A stretch of DNA of 9,426 nucleotides, from positions 1 through 9,426 of the forward strand of contig CALGFI010000064.1 in the NCBI GenBank assembly GCA_937881155.1, written 5' to 3'. Shown here in pieces: positions 1 to 7,019 of this stretch (position 1 is the first letter of the stretch; every line of letters starts with the position of its first letter). A model generated the notes under the pieces. It saw only the letters and a program-made list of their open reading frames with translations, was not told the DNA's origin and did no database searches. The stretch is from an uncultured bacterium. Its GTDB lineage: Bacteria > Actinomycetota > UBA4738 > HRBIN12. The position numbers were made by a program, and so were the translations under genes.

Positions 1-2
1 CG

Positions 3-359
3 AAGGCGTCGCTGGCCACGGACTCGTGGCTCTCGGCGGCGTCGTTCCAGGAGACAACGAGGGTGCTGACCGAGGCCGCGATCGGCGGCCGAAGCGACGG
101 GCTGCTCGGTCTCAAGGAGAACGTGATCATCGGCAAGCTGATCCCGGCGGGAACGGGGATGAGCCGCTACCGGAACATCACGCCACGCGTGAAGCCGGAA
201 GCGATCCCCGAGTACTGGCTCGCTCGCCAGCGCGAGCTGGCCGAGCAGGCCGAGTCGGGTGTCAGCGTGACCGGCGAGCCGGTCCTCACCGGCGGGACCA
301 TGACCCGCGAGGAGGCCGAGCGCATGCTGGGCGGTGGGTCGTACAGCACGGAGGAGTAG
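3..359 (+). CDS. rpoC: DNA-directed RNA polymerase subunit beta' (C-terminal end, 5' partial)
   Basis: This is the last 118 codons of the largest catalytic subunit of RNA polymerase. The reading frame enters from the left edge and ends at TAG 357-359. The visible protein begins KASLATDSWLSAASFQETTR and continues with LTEAAIGG, LKENVIIGKLIPAGTG and MSRYRNI. These segments are characteristic of the conserved beta' C-terminus, which lies near the secondary channel and the omega-binding face. A short, poorly conserved acidic tail follows and ends in STEE. Being followed by the str genes is the classical order (rpoB-rpoC-rpsL), which supports the call. The catalytic NADFDGD motif lies outside the window, so only the C-terminal part can be judged. 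Identification is essentially certain. Confidence 0.97.
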   Translation, partial: KASLATDSWLSAASFQETTRVLTEAAIGGRSDGLLGLKENVIIGKLIPAGTGMSRYRNITPRVKPEAIPEYWLARQRELAEQAESGVSVTGEPVLTGGTMTREEAERMLGGGSYSTEE

Positions 360-400
360 CGGCCGCCTCGGCGTTTCGCTTCTTCTGCTCGGATCACCAC

Positions 401-430
401 GGCGCGGGCGGCTTGAGGGCCGCCCGCGCC
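401..430 (+). terminator. Perfect 12-bp GC hairpin after rpoC, probable terminator of the rpoBC unit
   Basis: The arms GGCGCGGGCGGC (401-412) and GCCGCCCGCGCC (419-430) are exactly complementary around the 6-nt loop TTGAGG. The hairpin lies 41 bases after the rpoC stop and before the next promoter. No U-tract follows (the next bases are GCATGCAGGG), so it is not a canonical intrinsic terminator. U-less hairpins after operons are common in high-GC Actinobacteria. It could instead protect an mRNA 3' end or act together with Rho. The structure is read directly; the terminator role is inferred. Confidence 0.65.
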
Positions 431-536
431 GCATGCAGGGCTCCTGGACCCTGACGCCACCGGCCGACGAGGTACCCCGCCAGGCGAAGGTCCCGACGCC
501 GTCCGGAACTACGGAATAGCCGCCGCGGGCCGTTCG

Positions 537-566
537 TTGACACCCCTGGTTCGTGCCCGGTAACCT
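537..566 (+). promoter_or_regulatory. Sigma70-type promoter of the str operon
   Basis: A consensus -35 box TTGACA (537-542) is followed, after an 18-nt spacer, by TAACCT (561-566). The latter fits the TAnnnT pattern of actinobacterial -10 elements. Transcription would start near 571-575 and give an rpsL leader of about 225 nt. The position fits well: it follows the rpoC hairpin and precedes rpsL. It is the only consensus-grade promoter I found between rpoC and rpsC. No AT-rich UP element is visible upstream. Confidence 0.72.
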
Positions 567-578
567 GCCTATTCGCGT

Positions 579-599
579 CCGGCTCGGCGGGCGAGCCGG
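579..599 (+). promoter_or_regulatory. First leader stem-loop (possible anti-antiterminator)
   Basis: The arms CCGGCTCG (579-586) and CGAGCCGG (592-599) form a perfect 8-bp stem with the loop GCGGG. It begins only a few bases after the predicted transcription start. The left arm also complements the left arm of the downstream terminator-like hairpin (GAGCCGG, 667-673), so the two foldings compete. The structure is read directly and the regulatory role is inferred. Confidence 0.5.
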
Positions 600-619
600 C
601 ATTCAGCACGCTTCCAGGG

Positions 620-659
620 GGTTACCCGAGGGACACCTGCGCCCAGCACGTGGGTCACC
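620..659 (+). promoter_or_regulatory. Second leader stem with a 24-nt loop (candidate binding domain)
   Basis: GGTTACCC (620-627) can pair with GGGTCACC (652-659), leaving one internal T-C mismatch (623/656). It encloses a 24-nt loop at 628-651. The stem lies between the first hairpin and the terminator-like hairpin, where a sensing or protein-binding element would be expected in an attenuator. Seven Watson-Crick pairs around a mismatch are modest support, and chance pairing in GC-rich RNA is possible. Confidence 0.3.
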
Positions 660-666
660 ATTCTGG

Positions 667-692
667 GAGCCGGGCCGATGGCCCGGCTCTTT
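667..692 (+). terminator. Intrinsic-terminator-like hairpin inside the rpsL leader (attenuator candidate)
   Basis: GAGCCGGGCC (667-676) and GGCCCGGCTC (680-689) form a perfect 10-bp stem with the tight loop GAT. TTTCGTC follows at once, a short U-rich tail. The hairpin lies about 95 bases after the predicted transcription start and 107 bases before the rpsL start codon. It would therefore stop str transcription before the first gene unless it is bypassed. The tail has only three consecutive U residues, so termination efficiency is uncertain. Confidence 0.5.
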
Positions 693-796
693 CGTCGGAA
701 ACGGCGCTCGGGCGACAAGCCCGGACCCCGGACCACCCCGGCAGAGGGGCCGCCTCACCGGCCCGTTGACAAGTCAAGAGTGCAGACGAGAGGACC

Positions 797-1171
797 ATGC
801 CCACCATTCAACAGCTCGTGCGGAACGGCCGGACCCGGCCGACGCACAAGACGAAGGCTCCCGCCCTCAAGGGCTCCCCGCAGCGGCGGGGCGTCTGCAC
901 GCGCGTTCAGACGATCACCCCCAAGAAGCCGAACTCCGCGCTCCGCAAGGTCGCCCGCGTTCGCCTGACCACCGGGGTCGAGGTCACCGCCTACATCCCC
1001 GGCGTCGGGCACAACCTCCAGGAGCACTCGATCGTCCTCGTTCGCGCTGGTCGCGTTCGGGATCTCCCCGGCGTTCGTTACAAGATCATCCGCGGCACGC
1101 TCGACACGGCCGGCGTTCGCGACCGGAAGAAGGCACGGTCGCGCTACGGCGCCAAGAAGGGTGGGGAGTGA
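797..1171 (+). CDS. rpsL: 30S ribosomal protein S12
   Basis: S12 sits at the 30S decoding centre, where it monitors codon-anticodon pairing and contacts EF-Tu and EF-G. The product has 124 residues, the same length as E. coli S12, and aligns without gaps, so family numbering applies. The motif TPKKPNSALRK includes Lys43. GHNLQEHS and the segment DLPGVRY, with Asp89 (the RimO methylthiolation site in some bacteria), are intact. Position 88, Lys in E. coli and M. tuberculosis, is Arg here (codon CGG, 1058-1060). Position 84 is Ala instead of Gly, and position 70 is Val instead of Glu. The ATG is preceded by AGAGG at a short spacing of 3 nt. It is the first gene of the str operon, seven bases before rpsG. 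Identification is certain. Confidence 0.98.
   Translation: MPTIQQLVRNGRTRPTHKTKAPALKGSPQRRGVCTRVQTITPKKPNSALRKVARVRLTTGVEVTAYIPGVGHNLQEHSIVLVRAGRVRDLPGVRYKIIRGTLDTAGVRDRKKARSRYGAKKGGE
1163..1168 (+). promoter_or_regulatory. Ribosome-binding site of rpsG, inside the end of rpsL
   Basis: GGGGAG lies in the last codons of rpsL, 10 nt before ATG 1179. It decides for ATG 1179 over the in-frame GTG at 1161, which would add six residues not normal for S7. Its position within the upstream gene favours translational coupling of S7 to S12. Confidence 0.7.
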
Positions 1172-1178
1172 TCGCGCC

Positions 1179-1649
1179 ATGCCGCGCAAGGGCCCTGCCG
1201 TACGCCGTGAGATCCTCCCCGACCCCGTCTATCAGAACGTTCTCGTAACGCAGCTCATCAACAAGGTTCTGCTGGACGGCAAGAAGTCGCTCGCCGAGCG
1301 AACCGTGTACAAGTCTCTCGAGGTCATCAGCGAGCGCACCTCGAACGACCCTGTGATCGCCTTGAAGAAGGCGGTCGAGAACGTTCGTCCGCTCCTGGAA
1401 GTGCGCTCCCGCCGCGTCGGGGGCGCCAACTACCAGGTGCCCGTCGAGGTTCGGCCCGCCCGCGGGACGACGCTTGCCCTTCGCTGGCTCGTGAACAACG
1501 CGCGAGCCCGTAAGGAGCATTCGATGGCCGAGCGACTCGTGGGCGAGATCATGGACGCCTCCAACGGCCAAGGCGTCTCGGTCAAGCGGCGCGAGGACAT
1601 GCACAAGATGGCGGACGCCAACCGCGCGTTCGCGCACTACCGATGGTGA
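1179..1649 (+). CDS. rpsG: 30S ribosomal protein S7
   Basis: S7 is a primary 16S rRNA-binding protein that nucleates assembly of the 30S head and lines the E-site mRNA exit path. The product has 156 residues, a typical length. It opens with MPRKGP and DPVYQN and has LINKVLLDGKKSLAE in the first third. The central VGGANYQVPVEVRPAR forms the beta-hairpin segment, and LALRWLVNNAR leads to the helical C-terminal part. It ends AFAHYRW, a common S7 terminus. The start is ATG 1179, set by that conserved N-terminus and by the Shine-Dalgarno at 1163-1168. Only seven bases separate it from rpsL. In E. coli, S7 represses translation by binding a structured rpsL-rpsG spacer of roughly 100 nt; that spacer does not exist here. 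Confidence 0.98.
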   Translation: MPRKGPAVRREILPDPVYQNVLVTQLINKVLLDGKKSLAERTVYKSLEVISERTSNDPVIALKKAVENVRPLLEVRSRRVGGANYQVPVEVRPARGTTLALRWLVNNARARKEHSMAERLVGEIMDASNGQGVSVKRREDMHKMADANRAFAHYRW

Positions 1650-1669
1650 TCGACGACAACACCGTGGCC

Positions 1670-1675
1670 GGAGGT
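1670..1675 (+). promoter_or_regulatory. Ribosome-binding site deciding the fusA start
   Basis: GGAGGT, a near-perfect Shine-Dalgarno, lies 9 nt before GTG 1685. This supports the longer EF-G N-terminus. A weaker GGAG at 1699-1702 lies 9 nt before another in-frame GTG at 1712, so a shorter product nine codons downstream cannot be excluded. Confidence 0.65.
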
Positions 1676-1684
1676 CGCTGACAA

Positions 1685-3847
1685 GTGGCGACTCCGGCGG
1701 AGACTCTCAACGTGGCAGATACAGCGCAGAAGGTCGAGCAGCGGGGCAGGTCCGGTAAGGGCCTGGTCATCCGCGAGTACCCGCTGGGCAGGACCCGGAA
1801 CATCGGGATCATGGCCCACATCGACGCGGGCAAGACGACGACGACCGAGCGCATCCTCTACTACACCGGCAAGGCGTACAAGATCGGCGAGGTCCACGAG
1901 GGCACCGCCCTGATGGACTGGATGGTCCAGGAGCGCGAGCGGGGCATCACGATCACCTCGGCCGCGACCACCACGATGTGGAAGGACCACTGGATCAACA
2001 TCATCGACACGCCCGGTCACGTGGACTTCACCGTCGAGGTCGAGCGTTCGCTTCGCGTCCTCGACGGCGCGATCGCCGTGTTCGACGCCGTCGCAGGCGT
2101 CGAGCCGCAGACCGAGACGGTCTGGCGTCAGGCGGACCGGTACCGAGTTCCCCGGATCGGGTTCGTCAACAAGATGGACCGGACCGGCGCGAACTTCGAG
2201 CGGACCGTCGAGATGATCGTCGACCGTCTGCAGGCGAACCCGCTCGTGCTCCAGCTGCCTTGGGGGACCGAGTCGAGCTTCCAGGGCGTCATCGACCTCG
2301 TCGAGATGAAGGCCCTGCACTGGATGTCCGAGATGGGCGAGGAGTGGGAGACCACCGAGATCCCCGAGGAGTACAAGGACCGCGCGATCGAGGCGCACCA
2401 CGAGCTCTTCGAGAAGCTCGCCGACCACGACGAGGCGCTCATGGAGAAGTTCGTCGTGGAAGACGAGCCGACTCCAGAGGAGATGCGACGCGCCATCAGG
2501 CGCGCCACGCTTGCCGGGGAGGGCGTCCCTGTTCTCCTGGGCTCCGCGTTCAAGAACAAGGCGATCCAGCCGCTCCTCGACGCGATCGTGAACTACCTGC
2601 CGGCGCCGACCGACGTTCCGCCCGTGGAGGGTCACACGCCCTCGAGCGAGCACGCCGAGCGCAAGCCCGAGGACACCGAGCCCTTCAGCGGGCTGGTGTT
2701 CAAGATCATGTCCGACCCCTACGTCGGCAGGCTGACGTACGTCCGGGTCTACTCGGGCGTCCTTCGCGCCGGCGCGCACGTCGAGAACACGACGAAGGAC
2801 CGCAAGGAGCGCATCGGTCGCATTCTGCAGATGCACGCGAACCACCGCGAGGACATGGAGGCCGCGTTCACCGGCGACATCGTCGCGATCGTCGGCCTCA
2901 AGCATTCGAGCACCGGTGACACGCTGGCCGACCCGGCGAACCCGATCATCCTCGAGTCGATCAGCTTCCCGACGCCGGTGATCTCGGTCGCGGTGGAGCC
3001 GAAGACGAAGGCGGACCAGGACAAGCTGGGCTCAGGTCTTGGCAAGCTCGCCGACGAGGATCCGACGTTCGTCGTGAAGTACGACGACGAGACGGGACAG
3101 ACCGTGATCTCGGGGATGGGCGAGCTCCACCTCGACATCATCGTGGACCGTCTGCACCGTGAGTTCAGCGTGGACGCGAACGTCGGCAAGCCGCAGGTCG
3201 CCTATCGCGAGACGATCCGCCGGCCCGTCCAGAAGGTCGAGACGCGGTTCGTCCGCCAGACCGGTGGTCGCGGTCAGTTCGGTCACGTGGTCATCGATCT
3301 CGAACCGACCGGTCAGGGCGGCGGGTACGAGTTCGTCAACAAGATCGTCGGCGGCAAGGTCCCGCGCGAGTACATCCCCGCGGTCGACCAGGGCATCCAG
3401 GAGGCGATGGAGTCCGGCGTGCTCGCCGGCTACCCGCTCGTCGACGTGCGGGCCACTCTCGAGGACGGCTCGTACCACGAGGTCGACTCGAGTGAGCTCG
3501 CCTTCAAGATCGCCGGCTCGATGGCGCTCAAGGACGCGGCGAAGAAGGCCGACCCCGTGCTGCTCGAGCCCGTCATGGAGTTCGAGGTCATCACGCCGGA
3601 GGAGTTCATGGGCGACGTGATGGGCGACGTCACGTCGCGGCGAGGTCGCATCGAGCGGATCGACGACCGAAGCGGCCAGAAGGCGATCCGCGTGCTGGTC
3701 CCGCTGGCCGAGCTGTTCGGCTACGCGACCGACCTGCGTTCGCGGACACAGGGCCGCGCGTCGCACACGCCGATGCAGCTGCATGCGTATAGCGAGGTGC
3801 CCGCGAACATCTCGCGCGAGATCGTCGCGCGCGTTCGCGGCGAGTAG
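1685..3847 (+). CDS. fusA: Translation elongation factor G (EF-G)
   Basis: EF-G is the GTPase that drives tRNA-mRNA translocation and, with RRF, ribosome recycling. The product has 720 residues. The P-loop AHIDAGKT lies at 44-51, the G3 motif DTPGH at 108-112 with catalytic His112, and G4 NKMD at 162-165. GSAFKNK follows at the G5 position. The domain II-III region includes the segment SGMGELHLDI. Domain IV carries SYHEVDSSELAFK, the tip region that enters the decoding centre, and domain V includes EVITPEEFMGDVMGD. Before the family's usual REYPL start there are about 29 extra residues rich in Ala, Thr and Gln, set by GTG 1685. The gene lies 35 bases after rpsG and 15 before tuf. It is the canonical EF-G of the str operon. 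Confidence 0.97.
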   Translation: MATPAETLNVADTAQKVEQRGRSGKGLVIREYPLGRTRNIGIMAHIDAGKTTTTERILYYTGKAYKIGEVHEGTALMDWMVQERERGITITSAATTTMWKDHWINIIDTPGHVDFTVEVERSLRVLDGAIAVFDAVAGVEPQTETVWRQADRYRVPRIGFVNKMDRTGANFERTVEMIVDRLQANPLVLQLPWGTESSFQGVIDLVEMKALHWMSEMGEEWETTEIPEEYKDRAIEAHHELFEKLADHDEALMEKFVVEDEPTPEEMRRAIRRATLAGEGVPVLLGSAFKNKAIQPLLDAIVNYLPAPTDVPPVEGHTPSSEHAERKPEDTEPFSGLVFKIMSDPYVGRLTYVRVYSGVLRAGAHVENTTKDRKERIGRILQMHANHREDMEAAFTGDIVAIVGLKHSSTGDTLADPANPIILESISFPTPVISVAVEPKTKADQDKLGSGLGKLADEDPTFVVKYDDETGQTVISGMGELHLDIIVDRLHREFSVDANVGKPQVAYRETIRRPVQKVETRFVRQTGGRGQFGHVVIDLEPTGQGGGYEFVNKIVGGKVPREYIPAVDQGIQEAMESGVLAGYPLVDVRATLEDGSYHEVDSSELAFKIAGSMALKDAAKKADPVLLEPVMEFEVITPEEFMGDVMGDVTSRRGRIERIDDRSGQKAIRVLVPLAELFGYATDLRSRTQGRASHTPMQLHAYSEVPANISREIVARVRGE

Positions 3848-3862
3848 AGGAGACGAGAAGAG

Positions 3863-5047
<1,185 letters not shown>

Positions 5048-5061
5048 GTACGAGAGGGCGA

Positions 5062-5068
5062 GGGGGAG
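5062..5068 (+). promoter_or_regulatory. Ribosome-binding site deciding the rpsJ GTG start
   Basis: GGGGGAG lies 7 nt before GTG 5076, in the 28-nt tuf-rpsJ gap. It fixes the GTG start, which gives the normal S10 length, over frame positions further upstream that fall inside tuf. Confidence 0.75.
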
Positions 5069-5075
5069 CAGAGCG

Positions 5076-5384
5076 GTGGCCGGGCCGAGGATCAGGATCA
5101 AGCTCCGGGCGTACGACCACCGCATGCTCGACGTGGCCGCTCGCGAGATCGTCGAGCACGTGACCCGGACCGGCGCCAAGGTCGTCGGGCCGGTGCCGCT
5201 ACCGACCGAGCGGTCGATCTACACGGTCATCCGCTCGCCGCACAAATACAAGGACAGCCGCGAGCACTTCCAGATGCTCACGCACAAGCGGCTGATCGAC
5301 ATCGTGGACGCCACGTCGAAGACCGTTCAGGAGCTCCAGCGCCTGAACCTGTCGGCCGGCGTCGACATCGAGATCAAGCTCTAG
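5076..5384 (+). CDS. rpsJ: 30S ribosomal protein S10 (NusE)
   Basis: S10 is part of the 30S head. As NusE, it also pairs with NusB in rRNA antitermination and bridges NusG to the ribosome. The product has 102 residues, a typical length. It begins with the conserved IRIKLRAYDH and has a TGAKVVGPVPLPTE loop, the SPHKYKDSREHF segment and KRLIDI. It ends SAGVDIEIKL. The start is GTG 5076, supported by the strong Shine-Dalgarno at 5062-5068. It is the first gene of the S10 set, placed directly after tuf. There is no room for an E. coli-style S10 leader, in which L4 causes attenuation. Its transcription most likely comes from the str promoter. Confidence 0.97.
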   Translation: MAGPRIRIKLRAYDHRMLDVAAREIVEHVTRTGAKVVGPVPLPTERSIYTVIRSPHKYKDSREHFQMLTHKRLIDIVDATSKTVQELQRLNLSAGVDIEIKL

Positions 5385-5400
5385 GGGCTCGTTCAGGGCG

Positions 5401-6054
5401 ATGGCACAGGTCAAGGGAATCCTCGGGACGAAGCTGGGCATGACCCAGATCTTCGACGACACGCGCGCGATTCCGGTGACGGTGATCCAGGCCGGGCCGT
5501 GCGTCGTCACGCAGGTCAAGACCGAGGCGCGTGACGGCTATGGAGCCGTGCAGCTGTCATTCGGGGACACCAGGTCGCGCTCGGTGAACAAGCCGATGCA
5601 GGGGCATTTCGAGAAGGTCGATGCCGAGCCGGCTCGGTACCTGGTCGAGCTTCGAACCGACGACGCCGAGAGCTACACGCCGGGCCAGCAGATCAAGGTC
5701 GACGTATTCGCCCCGGGCGAGCGCGCCGACGTGGTCGGCGTCTCGAAGGGCAAGGGATTCGCCGGCGTGATGAAGCGCCACGGGTTCGCGGGGCTCTCGG
5801 GGAGCCACGGGACCGAGCGCAAGCACCGCTCGCCTGGGGCGATCGGCGCTTGCGCCACTCCCTCCCGCGTCTTCAAGGGCATGCCCATGGCCGGTCAGAT
5901 GGGGAACGAGCGCGTCACGGTGCTGAACCTGGAGGTCGTCCAGGCCGACCCCGAGCGCAACCTGCTCCTCCTGAAGGGCGCCACCCCCGGCCCGAGCGGC
6001 GGCCTCGTGATGGTCCGTTCGTCTGTCAAGCAGCCGGCGGAGAGTGGTGCGTGA
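5401..6054 (+). CDS. rplC: 50S ribosomal protein L3
   Basis: L3 is an early 50S assembly protein that binds the 3' end of 23S rRNA and reaches towards the peptidyl-transferase centre. The product has 217 residues. It opens GILGTKLGMTQIF, and has SKGKGFAGVMKRHGF in the middle, then GSHGTERKHRSPGAIG and RVFKGMPMAGQMGN. At 149-154 it reads GACATP; position 152 corresponds to E. coli Gln150, the PrmB methylation target, which is therefore absent. GACATP is what I know from actinobacterial L3 and supports that placement. The Shine-Dalgarno is weak: AGGGG (5383-5387) overlaps the rpsJ stop at a long spacing, which suggests coupling to S10 translation. The stop overlaps the rplD start by one base. 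Confidence 0.97.
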   Translation: MAQVKGILGTKLGMTQIFDDTRAIPVTVIQAGPCVVTQVKTEARDGYGAVQLSFGDTRSRSVNKPMQGHFEKVDAEPARYLVELRTDDAESYTPGQQIKVDVFAPGERADVVGVSKGKGFAGVMKRHGFAGLSGSHGTERKHRSPGAIGACATPSRVFKGMPMAGQMGNERVTVLNLEVVQADPERNLLLLKGATPGPSGGLVMVRSSVKQPAESGA

Positions 6055-6728
6055 TGGCGAGCCTTCCCGTCGTCGACTCCACGGGGAAGAAGGTGGCCAC
6101 GCGCGACCTGTCGGCCGACGTGTTCGAGGCGAAGGTGTCGGGGGCGCTGATGCACCAGGTTGTCGTGGCCGCGCAGGCGTCGCTGCGGCGAGGAACGCAC
6201 GCGACCAAGACCCGGGGCGAGGTCTCCGGTGGCGGCAAGAAACCGTGGCGCCAGAAGGGGACCGGGCGCGCCCGGCAGGGTTCGACCCGGGCGCCGCAGT
6301 GGACGGGTGGCGGTGTCGTGCACGGGCCGCAGCCGCGCGATCACGACATCCGCATCAACAAGAAGATGCGGAAGGGCGCGCTGCGCTCGGCGCTGACCGA
6401 CGCGCTACAGAGCGACAAGCTCGTCGTCGTGAACGACCTCGAGTTCGACGAGCCGAAGACAAAGCGCGCGGCCGAGCTGCTCGACGCGTTGAAGGTCGGC
6501 GGCAAGGTGTTGCTCGTGCTGGCCGGGCCGACGGACACGGGAGCCGCGGAGAAGTCGTTCCGCAACATCACGGGCGTTCGGGTCGCCTACGCCAGCAGCC
6601 TCGGCGTGTACGAGGTGATCGCCGCCGACAAGCTGATATTGACGAGCGCGTCACTCGACGTTCTTGAGGGCGGGCGCGCCGAGGACCCGGACGAAAGGGA
6701 AACGACGACGGACGGTGACGCCGAGTGA
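6054..6728 (+). CDS. rplD: 50S ribosomal protein L4
   Basis: L4 binds 23S rRNA domain I and sends an extended loop into the exit tunnel opposite L22. In E. coli it also represses the S10 operon. The product has 224 residues. The globular N-terminal part is followed by the loop at about 52-90 with KPWRQKGTGRARQGS and GGGVVHGPQPRDH. The NKKMRKGALRSAL helix comes next. The C-terminal Rossmann-like part ends near YEVIAADKLILT. An extra acidic tail of about 20 residues (EDPDERETTTDGDAE) extends past the usual end. ATG 6054 overlaps the rplC stop in TGATG. GGAG (6039-6042) lies 11 nt upstream. Confidence 0.97.
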   Translation: MASLPVVDSTGKKVATRDLSADVFEAKVSGALMHQVVVAAQASLRRGTHATKTRGEVSGGGKKPWRQKGTGRARQGSTRAPQWTGGGVVHGPQPRDHDIRINKKMRKGALRSALTDALQSDKLVVVNDLEFDEPKTKRAAELLDALKVGGKVLLVLAGPTDTGAAEKSFRNITGVRVAYASSLGVYEVIAADKLILTSASLDVLEGGRAEDPDERETTTDGDAE

Positions 6729-7015
6729 AGACACCACGCGACATCATCTTCCGCCCGGTCGTGAGCGAGAAGTCCTACGCGGGGCTGGAGCACAACACCT
6801 ACACGTTCCTCGTGGACAAGCGTTCGAGCAAGACCGAGATCAAGGAGGCGATCCAGCAGATCTGGGGTGTCAGCGTGACCTCGGTTCGAACGCTGAACCG
6901 CAAGGGCAAGGTCAAGCGTCGCCGCTTCACCATGGGTAAGCGAGCGGACGAGAAGCGCGCGGTCGTCACGCTGGCGGAGGGCGACCGCATCGAGATCTTC
7001 GAGACGGGGAAGTAG
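6725..7015 (+). CDS. rplW: 50S ribosomal protein L23
   Basis: L23 lies beside the polypeptide exit and is the docking site for trigger factor and the signal recognition particle. The product has 96 residues, a normal length. It contains RPVVSEKSY near the N-terminus; Glu15 in this motif corresponds to E. coli Glu18, the trigger-factor contact. The conserved KTEIKEAIQQIWGV and VRTLNRKGKVKR follow, then a basic loop and the EGDRIEIFE end. The start is GTG 6725, which overlaps the rplD stop as GTGA. Only a poor Shine-Dalgarno is visible, so its translation probably depends on ribosomes finishing rplD. Confidence 0.95.
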   Translation: MKTPRDIIFRPVVSEKSYAGLEHNTYTFLVDKRSSKTEIKEAIQQIWGVSVTSVRTLNRKGKVKRRRFTMGKRADEKRAVVTLAEGDRIEIFETGK

Positions 7016-7019
7016 AGCG

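Larger units (their letters stand above)
567..796 (+). promoter_or_regulatory. Long structured 5' leader of the str operon
   Basis: These 230 bases between the -10 box and the rpsL start contain no convincing gene. They hold three hairpin candidates: 579-599, 620-659 and 667-689. The last is followed by TTTCGTC. A small CGGGC/GCCCG stem lies at 709-723, the inverted repeat TTGAC-AA-GTCAA at 766-777, and the rpsL ribosome-binding site (AGAGG) at 789-793. The length and the terminator-like hairpin suggest cis-regulation of the ribosomal operon, for example by attenuation. I do not recognise a described leader family, so a specific ligand cannot be named. Confidence 0.55.

Noticed and set aside
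656..663. CACCATTC occurs both in the leader and at 802-809 at the start of rpsL
   Set aside because: It is an 8-base repeat without inverted partners or further similarity around it, so chance is adequate.
766..795. A second promoter using TTGACA at 766-771
   Set aside because: At 16-19 nt downstream there is no TAnnnT-like box (the sequence is AGAGGACC), and a transcript would begin inside or at the rpsL start.
1161..1178. An earlier GTG start for rpsG at 1161
   Set aside because: It would add six residues not found on S7 and would consume the Shine-Dalgarno of the ATG at 1179.
553..1248. A + strand open frame crossing the leader and rpsL in another frame
   Set aside because: It overlaps rpsL out of frame, its product is Arg/Pro-rich with no domain, and it would begin at the promoter's own -10 region.
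1637..2905. A 422-codon minus-strand frame opposite fusA
   Set aside because: Complementary-frame artefact of high-GC codons; the composition is Leu/Val/Asp/Arg-rich and no motif is recognisable.
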